Part shown: in pieces, positions 1 to 8,695 of the stretch
How the letters are laid out: each line of letters begins with the position of its first letter
Numbering within the stretch: the stretch's first letter is position 1
DNA from: Trichomonas tenax
Taxonomy: Eukaryota; Parabasalia; Trichomonadida; Trichomonadidae
Direction of reading: 5' to 3'
NCBI GenBank assembly: GCA_023091735.1
Contig: JALKBU010000595.1
Location: 1-31,652, forward strand
Length of the DNA: 31,652 bases
Program-made: the position numbers and the translations under genes
The notes under the pieces: model-generated
The model's database searches: none
What the model was told of the DNA's origin: nothing
Seen by the model: the letters and a program-made list of their open reading frames with translations, nothing else

Positions 1-413
1 CCACTTACACCACTGGATAGACAACTATCAATATGTACATGAAAGTACTTTCAAATCGAAAAAATATTGATCAGATAAAAAGTTATGAAGGTCGCGGGAC
101 TACACCGCAGAAGGAAAAATACTGCCTATAATACTCACCATATGGTGATTCTGCTGGTTAAGTTTTGGAACAAAATTTTAAAATTCGAACAGGCCTCGAA
201 AATTTAGACATTTTATATTTCAAGTTTCATCGAAAAATCAAATTGACTAATCATGGCAGAAAAGCACTGTCCAAAAAGTAACGGTTCTTGTAAAACAATT
301 TTTTTTGTTTTTTGTGAAAAAGTTGAAAAATAATACCAGGTGGAACTAAACTATCTATAATTTATAAGAATTTAAGAGAATGTACCGCTGTCACTTTTCA
401 CACTCCATTTCTG
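1..413. other. Noncoding 5' flank of the window
   Basis: AT-rich sequence with no supportable gene. It contains a perfect 14-base palindrome, TCACCATATGGTGA, at 135-148. A short stretch around 84-170 reads as a polar peptide in the + strand but is interrupted by stops, so it may be a relic of something unidentified. The last bases hold the initiator-like element listed separately. Confidence 0.5.
391..396 (+). promoter_or_regulatory. Trichomonad initiator-like element before the BspA-like relic
   Basis: The sequence TCACTT fits the trichomonad initiator consensus TCA(C/T)(A/T), in which the A is the transcription start. That A (393) is 21 bases before the ATG at 414, within the short 5' UTR range known for trichomonads. 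The match is short and could be chance. It suggests the broken gene kept its promoter. Confidence 0.4.
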
Positions 414-1497
414 ATGCTAACTTTACTGCTCGCGAGGTCTACGTGCGAGAATACTTTCGACTATGACAGGCAAAATAGTACACTCACGATTATGGCTGAT
501 TCTGCATACACTGAGAAAGATGTTATCAAATATGAAAGAAAACTTATACGCAGATCTTATAACATTATTCCACAAGATGCTTTCAAAGGTAGTTCTTAAC
601 TAACAGAAGTCATCATTGAATGTAATATTGAGAAAATATTAGCTTTTGCATTCATGAGTTGCACAAACCTTATGTCGTTTACGTGCCCACAAAGTCTCAC
701 ATCCGTTGGTGAAGGAGTATTCTAAATTCGGAAAAGAAAAGAGAGTAATTATTCGCGGATCTTACAACATCATTCCACAAAGTACATTCGAAAATAATGG
801 AGAACTGATCGAAATTATTATTATTGAATGTCGAATCGAGAAAATATCAAAACTTGCATTTTATATATGCAATAAACTAAAGAGCTTTATATGTCCAGAT
901 GGTATTTCCTTAATAGATAACAAAGCATTTTACGGTTGCTCTCAACTTGAAACATTTTATTATCGAAAAAGCATAATCTACTATGGTTCAAAATGTTTCT
1001 CTGGCTGTTCCAAACTAAAGTCATTTCAAGTTGTTGATGGAGACCAATCTACAGATGCAGAAAAAGTCAAGTTTGGGGAATTTGCTTTTGCATATTGCGT
1101 GTCACTCGAAACGTTCGAAGAACCAGAAAATGTTATCTCATTTGTTATTCATGAAGCTATAACAAAACTACATGATTTACTCTTTTTGCAATCTGGCATT
1201 ATAGAAATTGATTTGAAAAATGTTGAAGTGATCGGGGAGCAATGTTTTATTAGATGCAAAAAACTTCAAAAAGTTACTTTTTCAACAAATTTAAAAGTGA
1301 TTGGAGGATCTTCATTTTCAGGATGCACACTGTTAAATGAACTGATTAACCTTGAGAATAATGATAACTATAATATTGAAAGCTCTGCTTTTAGTGATTG
1401 CAACTCTTTGAAGTCTTTTAAATATCCAAAATTGATGAAAGAAATACCTCTAAGTTTATTCGAAGGATATTCGGGACTTGAAACATTTGTTATTTAA
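414..1497 (+). pseudogene. BspA-like leucine-rich repeat surface protein, broken
   Basis: The frame starts with ATG at 414 and a short hydrophobic N terminus (MLTLLLARSTC), then a BspA/TpLRR-type repeat. An in-frame TAA at 597-599 interrupts it; repeat-like sequence continues in the same frame to a second stop at 723-725. The rest (about 706-1497) is in another frame. It contains many TpLRR units with the family pattern of AF/SF followed by C and L, for example AFYGCSQL, CFSGCSKL, SFSGCTLL and AFSDCNSL. The N-terminal module (SYNIIPQ-x-x-F) occurs twice, near 557 and 761, so the 5' end is a tandem duplication that went out of frame. BspA-like proteins are surface adhesion-type proteins, greatly expanded in trichomonads. 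There is no C-terminal membrane segment, so the 3' end may also be lost. The family call is strong; pseudogene status follows from the stops and the frame change. Confidence 0.8.
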
Positions 1498-1616
1498 CGA
1501 TGAGAACATTAAACGTGCTCCTTGCTAGCCCTATAGCGCATATAAAAACTGTTTATATTATGATTTGATATTTTTAATAATAAAGTGTGCATGACCAAAA
1601 ATGTCAGTGTTTTTAC

Positions 1617-1806
1617 ATGGAAAAATACAAACAAGACTTTATTGGTATTCTAAAAAACAAACAATGGATCAGTGATCACGGAATTGATATAGTTCTTGGT
1701 CTTAACCAACTTTCAAAAATAGAGAATTAGGATCATTCAAACAGGGCGACTATGTGAAGATGAATCGCCCTATGATATCATTTCAAAATATAATTTCATA
1801 TTTTAA
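1617..1806 (+). pseudogene. Short frameshifted gene start, family unidentified
   Basis: An ATG at 1617 opens 37 codons (beginning MEKYKQDFIGILKNKQW) that end at TAG 1728-1730. One frame over, from 1732 to TAA 1804-1806, the peptide continues plausibly (LCEDESPYDIISKYNFIF). The join is natural if one base was gained or lost. The character resembles the helical N-terminal region of trichomonad ankyrin-type proteins, but I cannot confirm this. It overlaps the end of the minus-strand relic by a few bases. Confidence 0.35.
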
Positions 1807-2817
1807 CCCCATCCACCTTTTGCTTGTAATTGGCACTAGAAGATTCGTAAACGCTCTTAATTCTCATCTGGAGGATAGGCAAATAATTGTTTGTGAAATA
1901 TTGTTGATAATTTCCTGGAATAACCATCAAACGCTTGACAAGCGCGACCTAAATAATTTGATGCAAGCTGCTGAAGTTTGTGGAAGCAATCTCAAGTGTG
2001 AGTGTATCATTTCTATTCTGTTCGATCTGTTTATCCAATAATTCAAACACTCTAAGGGCAAGTGTTGGAGAAATAGATGGGGAAACAGCAAATGTGAACA
2101 ATGAAACATAGTGAGAGCATAGCCAAGAATTGAGATCGAAAGATATAGCTCTTGAGTTTGTATTTAATAGTAAAATGAATGGGAGCCTTTCTGTGTTGAG
2201 ATTACCTCTTGGGAACATTATAGAAATCAAATCATCATTAGTCATTGAGGTAAGAAATGTGACTCGATAAAAATGTGATCAAGAAATGCATGTTAATGCT
2301 GCTGAGATTCTTCAAAATGAAATTCATTGTTTCCTTTGTTGTCTCTATAAGAGGTGGATTGGATTCTGATTGCTTTGAGATATATTTCAAAATTTGAACC
2401 AATAGTTTGTTTTAAATTGCCAAGGTCTTAACTGTTTGTTTTCCGCATCCTGAATTGTTTATCTGACAAAATTGCAAAAAGCCCGGCTATTCATAAAAAC
2501 TTCGTTGAAAAATGATGAGCAATGCATGTAAACGATAATATCCTGGGAAATAGAGTCTACATACTTGGGGGATGTCATGGCCTCAATGAGTTGTTTAATA
2601 ATTTTTCATTACTGAAAAACTGTTGAACATTCTCAGGGATGACGTAAGACTTAAGGAACATCCTCTTTGTATCAATGGCTTTTAGGAAGTCACGCACCAC
2701 CTCTGGGAAGTTTGCTGCATCGACATCCAATAATTGTTCAATCATTAAAAATAGGTTGAAAAATTTTCGACTAACAATTCATTTTTGACATCCAAATGAG
2801 CTCAATTTGTTATACAT
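1796..2817 (-). pseudogene. Multiply frameshifted helical protein gene, family unidentified
   Basis: Read on the minus strand, successive segments in different frames give protein-like, helix-rich sequence: from an ATG at 2745 (MIEQLLDVDAANFPEVVRDF), then QLIEAMTSPKYVDSISQDII, then a segment around YISKQSESNPPLIETTKE, then the best block at about 2245-1949 (containing RLPFILLLNTNSRAISFDLN and FELLDKQIEQNRNDTLTLE), then a tail ending at TGA near 1796. At least four frame changes or stops are needed to join them. An ATG in the first frame also lies at 2817, with a stop between. The composition suggests an alpha-solenoid (HEAT/ARM-like) protein, but I do not recognise the family. The forward frame overlapping 1754-2041 is most likely its shadow. 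Confidence 0.5.
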
Positions 2818-3238
2818 ATTATTATTTTTCATTAAATAACCTTATTGATTACATGACATATTTTTTCAAAATTGTAAACAAAATTTTTTTAAAAAATAAT
2901 CTAAACTATATTGGTTTCACTTTTTCGAATATAAGTATATCAAAATTTTGTCGCTTCATCTTAAAAATTTCAAAATCATGAAAACTATTTGATTCAGCGT
3001 CAGAATAAAACTCATTATCATGCAAGATGATGAGTTTTAGTGGAAAATTTTACGTATCTCAAAATATTCTATGAGATCGACAAAAAAACGTGTTTTCCCA
3101 CAATTTGATACTGGCAATTTTGAGAAATTCTAAAACAAAATTTGAGATTTAAGCAAACTTATTGCCGAAATACTAATATTTAGCTAAAAACAAATGTATT
3201 ATATATATATGTAAAACAGTATATCGAAGTATATAAAA
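2818..3238. other. AT-rich spacer carrying part of a dispersed repeat
   Basis: No gene is supported. The stretch includes an imperfect hairpin at about 3006-3038 (AAAACTCAT... paired with ATGATGAGTTTT) and, at about 3043-3095, a segment whose reverse complement closely matches 14695-14735 (see the repeat entries). The end nearest 3238 is the 3' flank of the minus-strand membrane protein and contains a short TA run. Confidence 0.5.
3043..3095 (-). repeat. Dispersed repeat, copy 1
   Basis: On the minus strand this reads ACACGTTTTTTTGTCG, two to three variable bases, then CTCATAGAATATTTTGAGA. The plus strand at 14695-14735 has the same order with a few substitutions. Within the copy, ATCTCA and TGAGAT form a small hairpin at 3055-3076. 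The nature of the repeat is unknown; two copies in inverted orientation 11.6 kb apart could be decayed ends of a mobile element or copies of a noncoding element. Confidence 0.45.
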
Positions 3239-4501
3239 TTAATTATTTTGAGGAATGTAAGAATCCTGGTGTTGCAACAGTGGCACGGACTCATATGGGT
3301 CAATGCGCACTCTTGCAGTAGTTAATGTGAAAAATACATAAATTGCTGATGTGATGGCTATAATGATGATGATTATAATAAAGATGATGATGTAAACGAT
3401 TTTGAACTTTGACTTTCTGATTTTTATATTTTCACCATTTTCGATTGAAATTCCGCTTTCATCATCTTCATCATTGTAATTCTTCCAATCTCCGAGTTCT
3501 TTCTCATTCTTGTCTGACCAAAAATTGTGATCTTCCTCGCTTAAATCTTTGAATTTTGCATAATTTGAATTCTCTTTCTTTTCTATTGTGTTGTTAACTG
3601 GCGCTGGTGTGCTTACTTCCTCCTGCACTGGTTCTGGTGTTGGAGTAGGTTTTTCTTCATCTCTTGCAACAGTTACTTTAAATATTTCATTATTTAGGTC
3701 TTCATCTTCATCATCGAATCTGTTGTAGTTAAGCATTGCCTGGTCATTGATAAAATCAGGTAAATGAATAGGACGAGTTCCATTTTCAAGTATTAAGTAT
3801 GGTTCACGTGCATTTATGTAATTGAATGATATTCCTTGGAAATTTCCTTCGTTTCTTATAGTCATGTACTGGAATGTGGCATCGGTGACATCAGACACAG
3901 ACTCCCAAACGAAAAATAAAGGAGTATCAGTAACATTTCTATACATATGATTATAATCGAGTAAAACAGGAGGCTTCAGGTCATCTTTCGAGAAAGTCAG
4001 TTTATAGCCTGTGCCATGCAACATAACGTGATATTCAACAACTGTTGGAGGAGAATGCATGAAACATATCTTAGATGATGGCGTCGCCGAAACATTTGAA
4101 AATTGATGTGGAGAGATTCCGAATCGTTCTTGTAATTTTGATGAATAAAAAGTTTGCTTACAACGTAATGAATCCGCGATAATATCAATTTTTGTCGATG
4201 CTGACTGCTCTGAGAACAGTCTAAATTCGCATAGAGCATGTCCGCAATGAATTCCAACGATTTTCGAGTCCCTGTTAATTTCACCGACTTTGATGTGCTT
4301 TTCTGCGAAGCTTATATACGCTTCTACGTTAATTCCCTCCAATTCTGGAAAAATAACCGTTAATTCATTTCTATCAAATGTAATTTCGCGAATTTGTTCA
4401 GCTTCAACATCGATATCGAAGCTGCTAAAGCTTTCAATGTAGGAATCTGTTATATATTGTTTCTCTTTTAAGAGATTTCCCATAGCAATCAAAAACAACA
4501 T
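3239..4501 (-). CDS. Single-pass membrane protein, trichomonad-specific, function unknown
   Basis: This is an intact 420-residue frame starting at ATG 4501. A short hydrophobic N terminus (MLFLIAMGNLL) could be a signal peptide. Residues of about 20-270 are a globular region with several Cys and N-glycosylation sequons (NVS, NVT, NGT). About 270-365 is acidic and Pro/Thr-rich (DDEDEDLNNE, PTPTPEPVQEE). A very hydrophobic helix of about 24 residues (368-391, nearly all Ile) follows, then a 29-residue tail with tyrosines. This layout is common among trichomonad surface proteins, but I do not recognise the ectodomain. One oddity: the basic cluster KIRKSKFK lies on the N-terminal side of the membrane helix, opposite to what the positive-inside rule predicts for a type I protein. 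An initiator-like TCATTTAT sits 18 bases upstream on the minus strand. Confidence 0.75.
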   Translation of the reverse strand: MLFLIAMGNLLKEKQYITDSYIESFSSFDIDVEAEQIREITFDRNELTVIFPELEGINVEAYISFAEKHIKVGEINRDSKIVGIHCGHALCEFRLFSEQSASTKIDIIADSLRCKQTFYSSKLQERFGISPHQFSNVSATPSSKICFMHSPPTVVEYHVMLHGTGYKLTFSKDDLKPPVLLDYNHMYRNVTDTPLFFVWESVSDVTDATFQYMTIRNEGNFQGISFNYINAREPYLILENGTRPIHLPDFINDQAMLNYNRFDDEDEDLNNEIFKVTVARDEEKPTPTPEPVQEEVSTPAPVNNTIEKKENSNYAKFKDLSEEDHNFWSDKNEKELGDWKNYNDEDDESGISIENGENIKIRKSKFKIVYIIIFIIIIIIIAITSAIYVFFTLTTARVRIDPYESVPLLQHQDSYIPQNN

Positions 4502-4513
4502 TTTATGAAAGAA

Positions 4514-4521
4514 ATAAATGA
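4514..4521 (-). promoter_or_regulatory. Initiator-like element of the 3239-4501 gene
   Basis: On the minus strand the sequence is TCATTTAT, matching TCA(C/T)(A/T). The predicted start base (4519) is 18 bases before the ATG at 4501. A second TCA lies only 5 bases from the ATG and fits less well. Confidence 0.45.
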
Positions 4522-6025
4522 ACTTATAATTTATATATTAGCACTCTTTATATAATGTATTTAAATAATATTATGTTAAAAATGATATCTTCCTATTATC
4601 AATTTCAACATTTCGATACATTATTCTTTTTTATCGTATAAAATTAATGCATATAAATAATATATTTTATTTTATTAATTTCATTTTCGATAAATCTTAT
4701 TTTCAAAATCAAATAAATAAAAGCAATAAATATTTTCAGAATTATAAAAAAATCATTTTCAACTTTTTTAAATAAACATTTTCAATTCATATTTCGTTAG
4801 TAATGTTGTGAACGGAAATGAGACCTCAAAAAGCGACATGCTTACATGACAGATTTATATTTTTTTGACACGTATAATTTCGATCATAAAAAGGGGCCTG
4901 CACCTAAAAAACCAAGAATTAGCTTAATCTAGATTTGTTGCTACAAGAATGTGAATCTAGAAAAAATTTAAGGTTCAATTGGATTGCTTGGTTTGTAATT
5001 ACTTATTAAATCTTCAATAAGGTATGAAAGCTGTCTTTAACTGCTTGTATGCATTGAATTGCACCTTAATAGTTGTGTAGTATCGAAAAATCGGAATGTT
5101 TTCTAATTAAAGTGACAAACGATGCGCTCATTAACGAGGGCGTTTCACCACAATATATTTGTATTTATTGGATAGACATAGGGTATAATATATTCACATG
5201 CATATGATGTATCATTCTATTCAATAGTTAGTCAATAGAGCTGTGAATAGTCCGAGCTAGTATCACTTATTGTTGACCGATGACGATATGACACAATGAG
5301 AGAAACTATTTCAAAATGTTATCTGCGAAGACTTTTATGGTATCTACACATATATGTGTTACCTTTATATAAATATTATGATGGTTATTTTGTATTTTTA
5401 TACGATAGGTGAAATTTGATATTAAATTTGTCACTTATTTTGCCAATATGCATATTACGCATTACAACTTACTATAACATATTATTAAGTTGGAAATCGT
5501 GGGACAGATGCCGGAGATTTGGCTGCCAGACCTAATTCGTTCATGTGTTAGCTTAGTTTTCGAGCCTTGTGATGTTTAAAAATAGGGGTGATAAAGGGTC
5601 TGATTCCTGGATTATCCCTTTTTAAGGGCAAAATTGAATGGTGTGCAGCTATCGTCGCATTTTTTTGGTGCAACATAACCTTATAAACATTCAAAAATTG
5701 AATGGTGTCTACATTTTGGTCTGACACAAAGAAACATTTCGTAATCTGAGTTAATGTCACATATGTATATTATGCATAAAAAACCATTGGGTTTGTGGGC
5801 CACTTTTTGTACGTTATTTAAGTTTTTTCCCCATTGGGGAACCAAAAAAAAAAAAAAAAAAAAAATCGTAGCAGGAGGCTTTGCCTCCGGCTACATGACA
5901 AACACAAATAAATGAACTAAAAATTCTGAACTCATCAAAAAGCAAAAATAGCATTGATTTATTACATTACAAGCAATAAGTTTTATATATTATCAAATAT
6001 TAAAAATCGAAAAATTTTGAAAAGA
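4522..6025. other. Long noncoding spacer
   Basis: About 1.5 kb without a supportable gene. Visible structure: an 8-bp inverted repeat TCTAGATT/AATCTAGA (4928-4935 and 4954-4961); a 15-base direct repeat AAAATTGAATGGTGT near 5629 and 5694; a CCCCATTGGGG near-palindrome at about 5830-5840; an uninterrupted A tract at 5844-5865; and a GC-rich hairpin at 5868-5894. A minus-strand frame of 70 codons at 5548-5760 has no recognisable motif and I do not call it a gene. Confidence 0.5.
5844..5894 (-). repeat. GC-rich hairpin beside a 22-base A/T tract
   Basis: GTAGC-A-GGAGGC, loop TTT, GCCTCC-G-GCTAC forms an 11-bp stem with one mismatch at 5868-5894. On the minus strand it is followed, after CGA, by 22 consecutive T. 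It therefore looks like an intrinsic terminator in that direction, although eukaryotic RNA polymerase II does not use such terminators and no minus-strand gene leads into it. Alternatives are the edge of a mobile element or the poly(A) end of a retroposed copy. Confidence 0.5.
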
Positions 6026-6030
6026 TCATA
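6026..6030 (+). promoter_or_regulatory. Possible initiator element of the TKL kinase
   Basis: TCATA fits the initiator consensus. The A at 6028 is 52 bases before the ATG at 6080, longer than is typical for trichomonads. If it is the start site, the 11-codon frame at 6051-6083 lies in the 5' UTR. Confidence 0.3.
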
Positions 6031-6050
6031 TTAGAAATTATTTCCAAAAA

Positions 6051-6083
6051 ATGATAGAGAGGAAGGATAATAAAGAAAAATGA
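6051..6083 (+). other. Upstream micro-frame overlapping the kinase start codon
   Basis: ATG at 6051 opens ten codons (MIERKDNKEK) ending in TGA at 6081-6083, so the stop overlaps the kinase ATG as ATGA. If transcripts begin at or before 6051, ribosomes would meet this start first and could reinitiate at the overlapping codon. If transcription starts between 6052 and 6079, it is irrelevant. Confidence 0.3.
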
Positions 6084-8695
6084 AAAAAGCATTTTTAGGA
6101 GTTTCAAAAAAAGGAAAAAAAAAACACATGAGCGTGTACAAGCAGGATCTTGCCGATTTTTCGGCCGAAGAGTCTGAGCTTGTCGTGAAGCTCTTTGACT
6201 TCGACTTCGGCGACGTCATTGGCAAAGGTGGCTTTGGTGAAGTTAACCGAGCAATCCAAAAATCAACTGGCCGAGATGTTGCGATCAAACAAATTTTCGC
6301 AGAGCGTTTAGAAGGCAACAGGCTGCGCAGATATATCGGCGAAATCAAAACAATGGCTAAATGCGATAATATGTTTTTGGTTCCATTCGTTGGCTTCACA
6401 GCGGAGCCTCCATACGCTATAGTATCGGAGTACATGCCGAATGGTGCCCTCGACAATTATATCAGACACAGAAATTCCGAAAATCTCTCCGGAACACAAC
6501 TTACGGCCATTGCCATCGGTATTGCACGCGGAATGATACAAATTCACTCTAAGAACATCATACACAGAGATCTTAAGGCAGCAAACATCCTTTTGGACTC
6601 GCGTTTGTTCCCGAAAATCGCTGATTTTGGCATTGCGCGTTTTGAGGACTCAAGTCCAGCAGGAATGACAGCAAAGATCGGAACTCCGAACTACATGGCA
6701 CCAGAATTGATCACTTCTAAGGATTATACGAACAAAGTCGATGTTTACGCGTATGCGATGATTCTCTACGAAATGTCTGAGAACCAGAGACCATTCAAAG
6801 GTCTCAAAGTCAATGACATCTTCCAACACGTCGTTCAACGTGACGAAAGACCATCTTTCACTCGAATGACACCAGCGCCGTTACAGAAGCTGATTAAGAG
6901 ATGCTGGGACAGAGATCCAGAGTTGAGGCCATCATTTGAAGAGATTTTCGAGGAGTTTCGCAGTGGAAGAGTGTATTTTCCAGATACGAGACGCTACGAT
7001 ATCACAAAGTTTTTACAAGTCATTGAAAAGGATGAAGCAAGGAGAAATCCAAACGCTGCACCTTCACGACCAATCGTAAAGCAATCGGATTACTCGTATT
7101 CAGATTATTCCGACTCACCGCCTCCACAGAACGAAAAAAGACAAACTCGTTCGGGCCCAGCATTGAACGCCAACCAACAGCAGAAAGAGCCACAGCATAA
7201 ATACATTCAAGAAATCGAACTCGAATCTCGCTCCGAATCTTACTCAAGTTCGTCTGGTAGTGAGGATTCAGAGAGTGACCACGCCGATGAGGTTCTTCGC
7301 AATTACAGAAATCCGTTATTCTTCCGATATTTGGAGTATTACGCAAAAACAATCGAACCATCGCAATTCAGTCCGTTTTATTCACCAATTAGTACACACA
7401 TCAAAACAGCAACACCAGGAAACGTAATTAACGCTGTTCTCACAGCTTGTTACAATTTAATGCGTCGAAATAATCAATTCATTCATTTATTCGCTTCTAC
7501 GAAATTCTTCATCAATCTGCCGATAGGAAACGAGCCAGCACTCGATAAAATCGTTGATTGCTATTCAATGCTCTTCGTTGAATATCCGAAAGCTTTCGGA
7601 CAACAACATTGCAATGTTTTGACACAATTACTCGAGAAGAGACCAGAAAAGATGTTGATTCTCCATTCCTATTACTGCAGGCAGTTGCTGCAGTTGTCCA
7701 ATCCATGGCCAGTCCTCGATAACTTGTTTACTGTCCAGAAATCAATTCTTCAAAAGGGATTTGGATATTTGTTCTTATCTCTCTTCTACTATTTGATCAA
7801 GAAGTACGATTTCTATGCAAACTCAAGAGCTGTACACTTAAGAGGCGTTTTCCTGCAGTTCCTCAACGCTCACGACACACAGACATTGCAAGCAGCATAT
7901 AATGGCTTATCAGGACTCTATGATGATGTTAAAGGTATCGATTTCACACGTGTTACAAATCACTTGAAGAACCCTGATCTCTCTGATTCTGTCTTGAGTT
8001 TGTTGATCCGTGTGAAGCAGATCAATCCCAACAGAGAGCTCTTGGACAGCTTAATAAGGGCTTCCAAGGAAAGCCCGAAGCCATGGATTGTTTTGTGCAA
8101 CATCGCGAGCACCGACAATGGCGCTGAGTTCCTTTTGAGGAACAACTCATGGATGGAAGAATACGACAAGCATCCAGTTGAAGTCGCAAGAGTGTTCGCT
8201 GTCATATTCAAGAACCAAGAATACAGAGAGAATTGTGTTGATTTGCCACAGTTCTCAAGGCTTCTCAAAGCACTCTTGAATACAAATGACAGACATAACC
8301 ATTCTGCGGTCACCTCAATTGTAAGGAGGTGCCCGCAGACATCGAGATTCCTCAACAAGATTGCTGATGATGGAGTCATCAAGACATACGTTGATGTTAC
8401 ACTCAAACAAGGAACAGCTAAAGTTTTCGCGAATGCTTTGGCTTTTTTCGACTCATTGTCACGTATTGCTTATCATCCACACTATTTGTTATTCACACAG
8501 CAACTCGTGGATCTCCTTTCATCACAGGAACACGCCTCTGATGCCATCACTGTTATTGTTTCGTTATCTTTCTACAAGGAATGCGCTGTTCAATTCAAGG
8601 ATCGCGGATTGATTGCATACTTCAAGAGCCTTGAAAAGTACGAGAAATATGCACACGCTGCAAAGACTTTTGTGAAGAATCTCGAGAAAATTTAA
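6080..8695 (+). CDS. TKL-type Ser/Thr protein kinase with alpha-solenoid tail
   Basis: The gene encodes an intact 871-residue protein. Residues of about 42-293 form a complete kinase domain: glycine loop GKGGFG (48-53), VAIK with Lys70, helix-C Glu88, catalytic loop HRDLKAAN (Asp164, Asn169), DFG (182-184) and APE (207-209). All residues needed for catalysis are present. The hinge reads IVSEYM, giving a small serine gatekeeper (116). Subdomain order and style are those of the tyrosine-kinase-like (TKL) group, which is strongly expanded in trichomonads. Residues 320-405 are a Ser/Pro/acidic linker rich in SYSD/SSSGSEDSESD, a likely phosphorylation region. About 405-871 is Leu-rich helical sequence resembling ARM/HEAT repeats, a usual partner of trichomonad TKL kinases. 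An in-frame ATG at 6128 is an alternative start; the basic, Lys-rich first 16 residues would then be lost. Substrate unknown. Confidence 0.88.
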   Translation: MKKAFLGVSKKGKKKHMSVYKQDLADFSAEESELVVKLFDFDFGDVIGKGGFGEVNRAIQKSTGRDVAIKQIFAERLEGNRLRRYIGEIKTMAKCDNMFLVPFVGFTAEPPYAIVSEYMPNGALDNYIRHRNSENLSGTQLTAIAIGIARGMIQIHSKNIIHRDLKAANILLDSRLFPKIADFGIARFEDSSPAGMTAKIGTPNYMAPELITSKDYTNKVDVYAYAMILYEMSENQRPFKGLKVNDIFQHVVQRDERPSFTRMTPAPLQKLIKRCWDRDPELRPSFEEIFEEFRSGRVYFPDTRRYDITKFLQVIEKDEARRNPNAAPSRPIVKQSDYSYSDYSDSPPPQNEKRQTRSGPALNANQQQKEPQHKYIQEIELESRSESYSSSSGSEDSESDHADEVLRNYRNPLFFRYLEYYAKTIEPSQFSPFYSPISTHIKTATPGNVINAVLTACYNLMRRNNQFIHLFASTKFFINLPIGNEPALDKIVDCYSMLFVEYPKAFGQQHCNVLTQLLEKRPEKMLILHSYYCRQLLQLSNPWPVLDNLFTVQKSILQKGFGYLFLSLFYYLIKKYDFYANSRAVHLRGVFLQFLNAHDTQTLQAAYNGLSGLYDDVKGIDFTRVTNHLKNPDLSDSVLSLLIRVKQINPNRELLDSLIRASKESPKPWIVLCNIASTDNGAEFLLRNNSWMEEYDKHPVEVARVFAVIFKNQEYRENCVDLPQFSRLLKALLNTNDRHNHSAVTSIVRRCPQTSRFLNKIADDGVIKTYVDVTLKQGTAKVFANALAFFDSLSRIAYHPHYLLFTQQLVDLLSSQEHASDAITVIVSLSFYKECAVQFKDRGLIAYFKSLEKYEKYAHAAKTFVKNLEKI

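Noticed and set aside
135..148. Perfect palindrome TCACCATATGGTGA near the window start
   Set aside because: Fourteen bases is close to what a 31-kb AT-rich window can produce by chance, and nothing around it gives context.
2796..2981. Plus-strand 61-codon frame rich in Phe/Ile/Asn
   Set aside because: Its composition simply mirrors the AT content, and there is no initiator or family signal.
5548..5760. Minus-strand 70-codon frame in the long spacer
   Set aside because: No motif, no initiator, no homology that I can recognise; the underlying DNA includes a short direct repeat, so it is treated as noncoding.
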